A stretch of DNA of 21,336 nt from an uncultured Muribaculaceae bacterium (GTDB taxonomy: Bacteria; Bacteroidota; Bacteroidia; Bacteroidales; Muribaculaceae): positions 1 to 21,336 of the forward strand of contig CAJUKX010000038.1 of assembly GCA_910586975.1 (NCBI GenBank), in the 5' to 3' direction. The position numbers and the translations under genes were made by a program. Every line of letters begins with the position of its first letter. Within the stretch, counting starts at the first letter, position 1. The notes beneath the pieces were generated by a model that was given only the letters and a program-made list of their open reading frames with translations, did not search any database and had not been told where the DNA came from. Positions 13,552 through 21,280 of this stretch are shown here, piece after piece.

Positions 13552-14547
13552 TCAAAAATAATAGAAGTTTTTAACTGCAGAAAGATCATTTATGAATGTC
13601 TTGTTATCAGATAAGATTTCCTGGTAGGTCAAAGGTGTGTCCAATACCGTCAGTGGTTTGCAGTTTGTTCCACAATATTCATGGATAGCTGCCATTATTT
13701 CCGGACTATTTGAAAAAATACGTTTATACAGATCCATATAGGCATCATATTCCTCCATTCCCACTCCCACAGAGCATGGATTGTAAATTATGGTTCCGTA
13801 TATAAACTCCGTAGCATCGCTATAAGCGCTGCGATATTCGCTCTGATACCACAATGGATAGTTAATATCAGACTTAACCTCAGCCGGACCTTTGACAATA
13901 CCAATCAAATGAGAAACAGACTGTTTTATACCCTCAATATAGGTTTTATCCTGTGCCGATAACACTACACCCCTGTCGGTTTTAGACGCTTCGATATTAC
14001 CCTCATTTAAAGCAGCTTGTATTCTATAATCTGAATACAACGGTATATATCCCTTACCATACGTGGCTTTGCGTGTTGTTCCTCCAATATATTCGGTCAA
14101 CTTCGATTCAAGGAATAAAAGCGTCTTTTTATCCACCGACTGCAGGACAATATCAACACACGAAGCGCGCCTTACCACCCTATTCCTCACTTCAAAAAAA
14201 GCTCGGTCATATTCCTTATCGCCAATCGTGATTGAGGGGCGACTGTCATTACCGGTTCTACTGAAAAGAGGATGAAACACAAGCAAGGGCAGCAACGCCG
14301 ATGATGCTACAGAGTTTATCTTACCTCGTTCTTTTCCAAGCCCATCCGCAGCAATTTTGAATGCATCGTTGAAGCGGTCTTTGTCTTTAATAGCGAAAAG
14401 CGATACAAACCGGTCTGAAATATCAGCTCCTGATGTATTTTCAAAGAACAGCGGAGATTGTGATTTTGAGAAAGATAGACCACCCTGAAGATTAGCGGCT
14501 AACTTTCGGGCAAATTCAGTAACTTTTTTCATATTCTGTAAGAGCAT
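13552..14547 (-). CDS. Putative restriction-endonuclease-like protein (PD-(D/E)XK candidate)
   Basis: 331 residues (start at 14547; an in-frame ATG at 14532 giving MKKVTEFARK is equally plausible). The core shows E119 in FFEVRNRV, D132 in SCVDIVLQ and E147-S-K149 in LLFLESKLTEY, in the order E...D...ExK of PD-(D/E)XK nucleases, followed by YIEGIKQSVSHLIGI (203-217), which resembles the Q-containing helix after the active site. The arrangement recalls proteins named PGN_0703-family putative restriction endonucleases in Bacteroidales. The cofactor would be Mg2+ and the substrate DNA, but neither is demonstrated. No methyltransferase is nearby, so a classical restriction-modification system is unlikely; the ATPase 60 bp downstream is the likely partner. 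Confidence 0.68.
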   Translation of the reverse strand: MLLQNMKKVTEFARKLAANLQGGLSFSKSQSPLFFENTSGADISDRFVSLFAIKDKDRFNDAFKIAADGLGKERGKINSVASSALLPLLVFHPLFSRTGNDSRPSITIGDKEYDRAFFEVRNRVVRRASCVDIVLQSVDKKTLLFLESKLTEYIGGTTRKATYGKGYIPLYSDYRIQAALNEGNIEASKTDRGVVLSAQDKTYIEGIKQSVSHLIGIVKGPAEVKSDINYPLWYQSEYRSAYSDATEFIYGTIIYNPCSVGVGMEEYDAYMDLYKRIFSNSPEIMAAIHEYCGTNCKPLTVLDTPLTYQEILSDNKTFINDLSAVKNFYYF

Positions 14548-14563
14548 GTTTTAATTCTGACTG

Positions 14564-14571
14564 CAAAATTA
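14564..14571 (-). promoter_or_regulatory. -7 box for the nuclease-like/ATPase unit
   Basis: Minus-strand TAATTTTG (14564-14571), 16 bp from the ATG at 14547 and 31 bp from the alternative ATG at 14532. The -33 region is T-rich but lacks an exact, well-spaced TTTG. Confidence 0.65.
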
Positions 14572-14710
14572 AATTCAAAGTGTCTCAAAAAACGATAGAA
14601 CTTAGAAAATTTTCTCTCTTTTTGAAAAAACAGTATCATTGTCTTAAATTTTCAATTGAAACAGCAATATATTTTTTACTGATGTATCGCAAAATGCTTT
14701 ATGTTTGTAT

Positions 14711-14718
14711 TAATTTTG
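14711..14718 (+). promoter_or_regulatory. -7 box for rtcB
   Basis: TAATTTTG (14711-14718), about 105 bp upstream of the ATG at 14823. No good -33 TTTG. It is divergent from the nuclease-like promoter, with about 140 bp of AT-rich DNA between the two boxes. Confidence 0.65.
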
Positions 14719-14822
14719 CAGTGTAAGTTAATTACTATTTATAAGAAAACTTCGCCATTAGTGCATCAGACAGGTGTGGCGGGCGGTAGGATTTTCGAAT
14801 ACGCAATTATGATAATACGATT

Positions 14823-16076
14823 ATGAAACTGATAGACGGATATGACGTGAAGATTTTCACTGACAACATTGAAGATGGTGCGTTGGAGCAGATCAGACAA
14901 CTGCTCTCGATTGATGTGTTTTCTGACAAGAAAATACGAATAATGCCCGACGTTCATGCCGGTGCCGGGTGTGTAATAGGATTCACCGGCGACCTTGGCG
15001 ATAAGGTAATTCCCAACATCGTGGGTGTTGATATAGGCTGCGGCATGCGCATTCTTAATCTCGGGAAAGTTTCAGACATTGATTATCATGCTTTCCATGA
15101 ACATATCATAGGCAATGTGCCCTCGGGCAAGATAGTACGCGAAGATCGTTTCGGATTCAAACCCTTGGTCAATGATGAAATGGAGATATATCGCGAGGCC
15201 AAGAGCCTTGTATCTGAGCTTTACTGCTATCGTGAGTTGAAAGACACGGGGCGTATCAACAAAAGCATCGGTTCGCTGGGCGGCGGCAACCACTTCATAG
15301 AACTCGATAAGGATGATGAGGGCAATGTGTATCTTGTTATACACACCGGCTCTCGCAACCTTGGCAAACAAGTTGCCGAAATATATCAGGCCCGTGCCAT
15401 CAAGCACATGACCGAGGGTGCCGACGAGTTTGAGGAAGCCATAAGACATACAATCGAGGAATACAAGGCAGCAGGGCGGCGTTCGGAGCTTCAAGACGTA
15501 ATAAAGAGAATGCGCAAGTCGAAGCAGCAAGCCGAGCCTACCCTACCCCGCGACCTGTGCTATCTCGAAGGTGAAGCACGCTATAATTACCTGCACGATA
15601 TGCGAATCTGCCAGCGATGGGCAGTTCTCAACCGTAAGCTCATATCTGTTTTGCTGCTGAAATTCTTTCCCGAGGTCAATATCATTGAAGAATTTGAGAG
15701 CGTACACAATTACATCAGCGACGACAATATCATACGCAAAGGATCTATATCAGCCGCCATGGGCGAGCGTTGCATCATACCGCTCAATATGCGCGACGGA
15801 TCATTGCTCTGCACGGGCAAAGGCAACCCCGACTGGAATAGCTCCGCACCCCACGGAGCCGGACGAGTACTCAGCCGCACCCAAGCCTACCAACAAATCA
15901 CAATGGAAGACTTCGAGGCGTCGATGGCCGGAATATACTCTGAAAGCGTCAACGACTTCACCCGCGACGAATCGCCCATGGTCTACAAACCGGCCGATGA
16001 GATTATTGCCGACATAGGCGATACAGTAAACATCGACACCATCATCCGCCCGATATTCAACTTCAAGGCATCGTAA
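14823..16076 (+). CDS. rtcB: RtcB-family RNA ligase
   Basis: 417 residues, normal length for a bacterial RtcB. All signatures are present: PDVHAGAGCVIG (42-53), VGVDIGCGMR (68-76) with metal ligand C73, SLGGGNHFIE (151-160) with H157, IHTGSRNLG (173-181) with H174, H295 in VHNYIS, and SAPHGAGRVLSR (341-352) with H344, the residue that is guanylylated. RtcB uses Mn2+ and GTP to join 2',3'-cyclic-phosphate or 3'-phosphate RNA ends to 5'-OH ends, repairing RNA cut by ribotoxins or maturing RNA. No RtcA cyclase, archease or RtcR activator lies beside it. It is divergent from a nuclease-like gene and upstream of a helicase on the same strand. There are no lesions. Confidence 0.95.
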   Translation: MKLIDGYDVKIFTDNIEDGALEQIRQLLSIDVFSDKKIRIMPDVHAGAGCVIGFTGDLGDKVIPNIVGVDIGCGMRILNLGKVSDIDYHAFHEHIIGNVPSGKIVREDRFGFKPLVNDEMEIYREAKSLVSELYCYRELKDTGRINKSIGSLGGGNHFIELDKDDEGNVYLVIHTGSRNLGKQVAEIYQARAIKHMTEGADEFEEAIRHTIEEYKAAGRRSELQDVIKRMRKSKQQAEPTLPRDLCYLEGEARYNYLHDMRICQRWAVLNRKLISVLLLKFFPEVNIIEEFESVHNYISDDNIIRKGSISAAMGERCIIPLNMRDGSLLCTGKGNPDWNSSAPHGAGRVLSRTQAYQQITMEDFEASMAGIYSESVNDFTRDESPMVYKPADEIIADIGDTVNIDTIIRPIFNFKAS

Positions 16077-16114
16077 AGTTAAAAATTGTTCGGAGCAAAA
16101 GGGAACCACGAAGA

Positions 16115-16237
16115 ATGTCAACACCCTTTTTCGAAAATATTTCCCTAAAGGAATCGACTTCAGTCATGCAGAATAAAGGCAATACCTCCAATAATGACTT
16201 ATTAGATGAATATATTCGCAATGTTGGCGTAAAATGA
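16115..16237 (+). CDS. Possible 40-residue small protein or gene remnant
   Basis: A 41-codon frame after rtcB begins ATG TCA ACA CCC TTT and ends ...LLDEYIRNVGVK before TGA. The frame stays open upstream past its ATG back to about the end of rtcB. The composition is protein-like (FFENISLKES, LLDEYIRNVGV), but no family is recognised and no separate promoter or clear ribosome site is visible. It could be the C-terminal tail of a lost gene, like the kinase fragment 90 bp further on, or a genuine small protein co-transcribed with rtcB. Confidence 0.25.
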   Translation: MSTPFFENISLKESTSVMQNKGNTSNNDLLDEYIRNVGVK

Positions 16238-16300
16238 AACTCCGACACATAAAAAACTCAGTTTTTCTACCCTAAAAGTCGAGTTCTTCAAACAAATCGC

Positions 16301-16308
16301 TAATTTTG
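16301..16308 (+). promoter_or_regulatory. -7 box upstream of the helicase gene
   Basis: TAATTTTG (16301-16308), an exact match, without a matching -33 TTTG. Transcription from it would read through the kinase remnant and reach the helicase ATG at 16467 after about 150 nt. Confidence 0.5.
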
Positions 16309-16329
16309 CAGTTGCCGGTTGAACATTCG

Positions 16330-16440
16330 AGCCTGTCCCGCCAAATTGTCACCATGCACGGTGGTATATTGCAGATTGATCCGAATCACGATAAAGGTTC
16401 GAAATTTATGGTTTCATTACCTTGTCACTATCATGAATAA
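16330..16440 (+). pseudogene. C-terminal remnant of a histidine kinase
   Basis: One frame reads SLSRQIVTMHGGILQIDPNH then DKGSKFMVSLPCHYHE and a TAA at 16438. This is the final helix and strands of a HATPase_c domain (SRxIVxxHGGxIxxxxxxxxGSxFxVxLP). The preceding codons no longer resemble the G2 box (GxGLGLS), and the domain is otherwise missing. About 36 codons survive. It is a dead tail left by replacement of the upstream gene, now in the leader of the helicase gene. Confidence 0.85.
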
Positions 16441-16466
16441 CAGCCGGTGCTAAAATATTGCTTTAT

Positions 16467-19193
16467 ATGAATCTTCAGAAGCATATCGTAATAATCAATG
16501 GTGTTGATAAGACACATCAGGTTGAGTCGATAAGGCTTGACGGCTACAGGTATGCCATTAAATTCAATAATTCTGATAAGGTTTACTTCTACTCTGATGA
16601 TAAGATTGAATGGCTTACAAATCCGTTATCTGTAAACCTGAATAATTGCAAAATCCTTATAAAAGGCAAACATGAGAATAATGTGACGGCTGTATTTATG
16701 TTTATGTCAGAATATTCAAAATATTATGCCATAACCTTTAACGAAGAATTCACTAATCATTATACGGAGAGCGAAGTAAATATACGCCGTTCGTGCCTTA
16801 CCGGACTTGCGGCCGATGTTTTCGATTACATGCGTCAATGTGCCTCAATAAATACTCTTGGCGTGAACGAAGAAGATGATGAAGTATCCTGCGGAATATT
16901 ATCCTCTATTTATTCCAAAATCGACAGTGTTGATGAGGATACTGCTGCCGCGGTATATCTTAATCCTCGGTCGGGTATAAGACAACGGATATGTGATACC
17001 CCCATATTTCCGTTTGAGTGCAACGCAAGTCAGGAACGTGCAGTAAGAACTGCTCTCTCCAATCAAATCAGTGTAATTCAAGGCCCTCCGGGAACGGGCA
17101 AGACACAGACGATTCTCAACATTATCTCAAACCTTCTTATAGCAAAGAAATCAATCTTGATTGTTTCCAATAACAATTCAGCAACTGAAAATATATTGGA
17201 AAAACTTGCTAAAAACGGACTCGGTTTCCTTGTCGCCCCCTTGGGTAAAAAAGAGAATAAAGAGGCTTTCATAGCCAATCAGCCCCCAGTGAATCCGTCA
17301 CTGCCGTCATGGCGCGAAACGCCTGAAGAACTGATGTGTGCAGCTTCTGTTGTAAAGTCAATCCTTGAACAGCTCAAGGATGTCTTTGAAAAGCAGGAAA
17401 GGCTCGCTCTTTGCCGTCAGGAATTATCCGAAGTTGAAATTGAGAAATCTCACTTTGAACAAGAAAATGAACTCAAGCTCAGTTTCAAAGATATAAAATC
17501 CACCTCTGACAAGATTCTTAATATTTTAGCAAAGACAAAAGACTATGCCGGAGAATACCTGCACGATACAGGAGGGCTGCCAAAACGTTTCAGAAAACTG
17601 CTTAATAAATTGAGTCTTGAACTGCGCCTTCGGTTTAAATTCGGTATAAAAACAAAGTTATCTGATACGAATCTGTCCCATGTTATCAATCGGCTCGAAT
17701 GGATGTTCTATATCAGCAGGATACATGAATTGAAATACGAAATAGATTTCATAGAAGAACATCTGTCACAGCTTGATGCCAAAGCCATGATAAAGTCTTT
17801 GGCAGATCGTTCAATGACTATTCTTAAAGACACCATCGCCCGAAGATATAAGGCAGAACGTCCGACTATCCTTTCGGTAAGCGACTTATACCATAACGGA
17901 GAGACGGTATTAGAAAACTATCCCATCGTACTGAGCACAACCTTCTCGGCCAAAACGTGTTTCAAAAGCGATATTCTTTTTGACTACGTGATTATGGACG
18001 AGGCTTCGCAAGTATCAGTTGATACCGGATTATTAGCCCTTACATGCGCCAAAAATGCGGTCATAGTCGGCGATATAATGCAGCTGCCGAATGTTGTGAA
18101 AGATGAAAACAAAATTAAACTTGGTGAAATACGTAAATACATCTCTGTACCTGACTCATACGATGCCGCGGCACACAGCTTTCTGAGTTCAATTATTGCT
18201 GCAATTACCAATGTACCTCAAACGCTCCTACGCGAGCACTATCGTTGCCATCCCGACATCATAAACTTCTGCAACCAAAAATTTTATGGTGACAATTTGC
18301 TCATAATGACAAAGCGTAATGACAATGACAAACATCTCATTGCCCTAACCACTGTCAAGGGACAACACTGTCGCGGTTATTATAACCAACGCGAGATTGA
18401 TGCTGTCAAACTTGAATTGATGCCACTTATTGATGACCTCGACTCTACCGGCATAATTGCACCTTACAACAGTCAGGTTGACCAATTTCGCGCTCAGATT
18501 CCCGAAATAGAAACAGCTACAGTTCATAAATACCAAGGTCGCGAAAAAGACACAATTATCATGAGCGTGACTGATGATTACATTACCGCATTTGCCGATA
18601 ATGCCAATCTTCTGAATGTGGCCGTATCCCGTGCAAAAAATAAGTTCTATCTCGTGGTGACGGGGAATGACCAAGAACTGAAAGGAAACATCCACGACCT
18701 GCTCGGCTATATAAAATACAGGCAAGGCACTGTCATACAAAGCAAGTTACGGTCAATCTACGATTATCTGTTCACTCAGATAGAAGTTAACAAGACTGAA
18801 AGCGTATCGGAATACACCTCGGAGAACTTGACTTTTGCTTTAATTGAAAAAATCAGGGAGTCATATCCTCAGCTGTCGCATATAAAGGCTATATGCCATT
18901 ATCCTATGCGCAGTCTTATCAGAGACTTGACAGGATTGACAGAAAGAGAAGCAAAATATGCCACGCATCCGGCCACACATATTGATTTCTTAATAATCAA
19001 CCGTGTCAGCAAAGAGCCTCTGCTTGCTATCGAGACCGACGGCTACAGTTATCACAACGAAACGACAAATCAATATGAGCGCGACCGCCTTAAGGATCAT
19101 ATCCTCGAAGTTTACGGTCTGCCTTTGCTGCGATTGTCTACCGTAGGCCACAGCGAGGAACAACAAATAGTTAGCAAACTCCTATCCGACTGA
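16467..19193 (+). CDS. SF1 (Upf1-like) helicase with C-terminal Vsr/DUF2726-like nuclease domain
   Basis: 908 residues from the ATG at 16467; a TTG in frame at 16458 adds three codons (numbering below starts there). Residues 1-185 are a beta-rich N-terminal region without a recognised family. The helicase core has Q-motif-like SQERAVRTAL (191-200), Walker A GPPGTGKT (209-216), motif Ia IVSNNNSATENIL, motif II DEAS (514-517), motif III VGDIMQLP (537-544), motif IV region LREHYRCHP (591-599), motif V VHKYQGREKD (689-698) and motif VI VAVSRAK (721-727), as in AAA_11/AAA_12 proteins. A 290-residue insertion with helical, partly coiled-coil character lies between Ia and II. The C-terminal domain (about 785-911) has D843 in HIDFLI and E859-T-D861-G in LLAIETDGYSYH, then RDRLKDHILEVYGLPLLRL, the DUF2726/Vsr-like nuclease pattern. 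It likely unwinds and cuts or senses nucleic acid; the substrate is unknown. Its stop is three bases from the convergent FlaR-like gene. Confidence 0.9.
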   Translation: MNLQKHIVIINGVDKTHQVESIRLDGYRYAIKFNNSDKVYFYSDDKIEWLTNPLSVNLNNCKILIKGKHENNVTAVFMFMSEYSKYYAITFNEEFTNHYTESEVNIRRSCLTGLAADVFDYMRQCASINTLGVNEEDDEVSCGILSSIYSKIDSVDEDTAAAVYLNPRSGIRQRICDTPIFPFECNASQERAVRTALSNQISVIQGPPGTGKTQTILNIISNLLIAKKSILIVSNNNSATENILEKLAKNGLGFLVAPLGKKENKEAFIANQPPVNPSLPSWRETPEELMCAASVVKSILEQLKDVFEKQERLALCRQELSEVEIEKSHFEQENELKLSFKDIKSTSDKILNILAKTKDYAGEYLHDTGGLPKRFRKLLNKLSLELRLRFKFGIKTKLSDTNLSHVINRLEWMFYISRIHELKYEIDFIEEHLSQLDAKAMIKSLADRSMTILKDTIARRYKAERPTILSVSDLYHNGETVLENYPIVLSTTFSAKTCFKSDILFDYVIMDEASQVSVDTGLLALTCAKNAVIVGDIMQLPNVVKDENKIKLGEIRKYISVPDSYDAAAHSFLSSIIAAITNVPQTLLREHYRCHPDIINFCNQKFYGDNLLIMTKRNDNDKHLIALTTVKGQHCRGYYNQREIDAVKLELMPLIDDLDSTGIIAPYNSQVDQFRAQIPEIETATVHKYQGREKDTIIMSVTDDYITAFADNANLLNVAVSRAKNKFYLVVTGNDQELKGNIHDLLGYIKYRQGTVIQSKLRSIYDYLFTQIEVNKTESVSEYTSENLTFALIEKIRESYPQLSHIKAICHYPMRSLIRDLTGLTEREAKYATHPATHIDFLIINRVSKEPLLAIETDGYSYHNETTNQYERDRLKDHILEVYGLPLLRLSTVGHSEEQQIVSKLLSD

Positions 19194-19196
19194 TCT

Positions 19197-19682
19197 TCAC
19201 AGCGAGTCTATGAAACTGTCGGCTTCGGTTCTTGAGCCGAAGCGGATAAGTGCTTTATCGAAAGCAGACAGTTGTCTGTTGATTTCCGGTACAATGTCGC
19301 GCGGAAAATCTATAATCCATTGCAAAAACTCAGGGTCGAGTACGTCATCAGTCCAAGGCATATCCACACGTTCTTTTCCAAGACGTGATTTTGCACCTTC
19401 GATACATTCTTCCAATGGAATATCAAAGAAAAATACAGTATCGCACTGCTCAAGCCTTAATGGCAGTGTACGGGCATAGTTGCCGTCGAGTATCCATCGG
19501 TCTTCAGCCATGATTTCAGCCAGACGTTTATCTAACTCATCACGTCCTGCAACAGTTCGGTCAGGTCGGTGCCATATCATGTCAAGATAATAAAGCGGTA
19601 AACCGGTTTTTGCAGCAAGTTTGCGGCTGAATGTACTCTTACCGGAACCGGGGCAACCTATTACAATCACTTTATTCATCAT
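19197..19682 (-). CDS. FlaR-like P-loop kinase (adenylate kinase-related, 'DNA topology modulation' family)
   Basis: 161 residues. Walker A GCPGSGKS (9-16) follows MNKVIVI. The sequence YYLDMIWHRPDRTVAGRDEL (31-50) and WILDGNYART (68-77) are hallmarks of proteins annotated as DNA topology modulation protein FlaR or AAA_17 shikimate/adenylate kinase-like. DTVFFFDIPLEECI gives the second strand region, with basic KSRLGKERVDMPW as lid. The real substrate of these proteins is not established. An alternative start at 19679 drops one Met. It follows the GNAT gene after nine bases, so the two form an operon. Confidence 0.85.
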   Translation of the reverse strand: MMNKVIVIGCPGSGKSTFSRKLAAKTGLPLYYLDMIWHRPDRTVAGRDELDKRLAEIMAEDRWILDGNYARTLPLRLEQCDTVFFFDIPLEECIEGAKSRLGKERVDMPWTDDVLDPEFLQWIIDFPRDIVPEINRQLSAFDKALIRFGSRTEADSFIDSL

Positions 19683-19691
19683 CGCGCTGAT

Positions 19692-20231
19692 TTATAAGTC
19701 AATAACATACAAAACGTGGCGGCATAGCGGAGAATCAGCAGTGAGTTTCGGGTGATCAAACTCGCCAATCTTTTCCATGCCTGTTTTTTGCATCACACGC
19801 TCTGAGGGCTTGTTAATCACGGCGGTAAAAGAATACAATTGCCTTATCCCATAAGATTTAGCGAGCCGCAGCACTTCTACGGCAGCTTCTGTGGCATATC
19901 CTTTGTTATGGACATCAGCAGCCAAGCGCCAGCCTATCTCCACACCCGGGGTGAAGTCGGCTTCAAAACCAATCTCATGCAATCCTACATATCCGATGAA
20001 TTCTCCCGAATCTTTCAGTTCCACGGCATACAGCCCCCACCCTTTTCTTACAAATTCTTCTTGAATCCTATCATAGAACGCTTCAGTCTCATCCTCAGTC
20101 AACGTGGCAGGAAAAAACTTCATTACACGAGCATCCTTGTTAATGGCTGCAAACAATGGCAAATCCTCAGGCTTCCATGAGCGAAGTCTCAATCGTTCAG
20201 TTTCGGCAAATATGGTAATCGGTCTTAGCAT
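19692..20231 (-). CDS. GNAT-family N-acetyltransferase (RimJ/RimL-like)
   Basis: 179 residues from the ATG at 20231; a TTG two codons upstream lies inside the -7 box and is rejected. ETERLRLRSWKPEDLPLFAA (residues 10-29) is the standard start of the RimJ/RimL branch (Acetyltransf_3). IGYVGLHEIGFE, VEIGWRLAADVHNKGYATEA (acetyl-CoA-binding motif A, with N-K-G-Y-A in place of the usual R/Q-G-x-G/A) and YSFTAVINKPSERVMQKTGM complete the domain. It would transfer acetyl from acetyl-CoA to an amine on a protein N-terminus or small molecule; the acceptor is not predictable. It is first in an operon with the FlaR-like kinase. A perfect inverted repeat covers its promoter. Confidence 0.92.
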   Translation of the reverse strand: MLRPITIFAETERLRLRSWKPEDLPLFAAINKDARVMKFFPATLTEDETEAFYDRIQEEFVRKGWGLYAVELKDSGEFIGYVGLHEIGFEADFTPGVEIGWRLAADVHNKGYATEAAVEVLRLAKSYGIRQLYSFTAVINKPSERVMQKTGMEKIGEFDHPKLTADSPLCRHVLYVIDL

Positions 20232-20234
20232 ACA

Positions 20235-20261
20235 CAAAGTTAATCAAATTTAATGATTAAC
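20235..20261 (-). promoter_or_regulatory. Promoter of GNAT-kinase operon with overlapping operator-like inverted repeat
   Basis: Minus-strand -7 box TAACTTTG (20235-20242) ends three bases before the ATG at 20231, so the mRNA is probably leaderless. Overlapping the box and the spacer is a perfect inverted repeat, GTTAATCA-N7-TGATTAAC (20239-20261), well placed for a repressor dimer. No clear -33 TTTG is seen. Confidence 0.6.
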
Positions 20262-20301
20262 GATACCGTTTAATTAAAAAACACCAACCGAAATCACAGA
20301 A

Positions 20302-21195
20302 TCATAAACTTGCCATATACTGCGAGGGGGTCATGCCGGTATGTTTCTTGAACATACGGCTGAAGTGTTGCGGATATTCAAAACCAAGGTCGTATGCCAC
20401 TTGCGATATATTACCCGATGCCAAAAGCCTGTTTTTTGCGATTCGTATTATATGCTCGCGTATAAAATTGCTTGCATTCTCACCTGTGGTCTTTTTAAGC
20501 AGATCGCTGAAATAGTTTGGCGACATGCACAGCTTTTCAGCGAAATACTGCACTCCCGGTATACCGTGAGCCAACTGTGCGCCGCTGTCAAAGTATTCAT
20601 TGAGCAGGGCGCTGAGCTTTACCAATATATCGTCGCTTGACCGACGTATCCGGCTGAACTGACGGCTGTATGCCCGGTTGCACAAATGCAGTATGGCCGA
20701 TATATAACTGATGATTATCGCATTCTGTTCATTATCAAGCGGCTTATATATCTCAGCACGTATGTCCTTTATCAGATTCACTATAATCTCTCGTTCATCC
20801 TCTTGCAGAAACAAGGCTTCGTTGGCACTGTAATCAAAGTACGAGAACTGCCTCATCTCTTTTTCGAGATAAGTTCCGGCAATCAGTTGGGGATGAAACA
20901 ACAGTGCCCAGCCATCAATGTCGATAAGATCGCCCGGATCTTCGCGCCCCCCTATCTGCCCCGGTGCCACACATATCAGGCTGCCTGATGCAGCCCCGAA
21001 ACCTCCGAGTCCATAGCTAAGGTCTTCGCGTACCTTACTGTGCAGAAACAACCCGTAAACTCCGTAATTATTCAGGCTGGAGTGTATGGGCGACACCTCT
21101 GCGAAATCCACCACACCCACCAGCGGATGCCGGCTTTCGGCACCTACATACGACAAATAATCTGCCGGTATATTGACTTTAAGGATGTTCTTCAT
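20302..21195 (-). CDS. AraC-family transcriptional regulator
   Basis: 297 residues. The N-terminal half (about 1-170) is a cupin-like sensing domain (HSSLNNYGVYGLFLHSK, GSLICVAPGQIGG, DIDGWALLFHPQLI). The C-terminus has two helix-turn-helix motifs: GVQYFAEKLCMSPNYFSDLLKKTTGENASNF (about 200-230) and ISQVAYDLGFEYPQHFSRMF, ending in KKHTGMTPSQYMASL, the AraC signature (F-x-R-x-F-K-x2-x-G-x-T-P-x2-Y). It belongs to the group often placed next to, and controlling, short-chain oxidoreductases or similar genes. Here a strong promoter facing away (21314-21321) points to a divergent target gene just beyond the window. The effector is unknown. Confidence 0.94.
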   Translation of the reverse strand: MKNILKVNIPADYLSYVGAESRHPLVGVVDFAEVSPIHSSLNNYGVYGLFLHSKVREDLSYGLGGFGAASGSLICVAPGQIGGREDPGDLIDIDGWALLFHPQLIAGTYLEKEMRQFSYFDYSANEALFLQEDEREIIVNLIKDIRAEIYKPLDNEQNAIIISYISAILHLCNRAYSRQFSRIRRSSDDILVKLSALLNEYFDSGAQLAHGIPGVQYFAEKLCMSPNYFSDLLKKTTGENASNFIREHIIRIAKNRLLASGNISQVAYDLGFEYPQHFSRMFKKHTGMTPSQYMASL

Positions 21196-21208
21196 AGATG
21201 TGCAAATG

Positions 21209-21216
21209 CGAAGTTA
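21209..21216 (-). promoter_or_regulatory. -7 box for the AraC regulator gene
   Basis: Minus-strand TAACTTCG (21209-21216), one mismatch to TAnnTTTG, 14 bp from the ATG at 21195. No exact -33 TTTG. Confidence 0.5.
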
Positions 21217-21280
21217 CAAAATTTATGCAACATTTCCTACCAAGGTAATACAGAACAGTTGATTTTGGTTATTAATACAA

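Noticed and set aside
16252..16266. AAAAACT-C-AGTTTTT palindrome
   Set aside because: A/T homopolymer arms make chance symmetry likely; no terminator tail after it.
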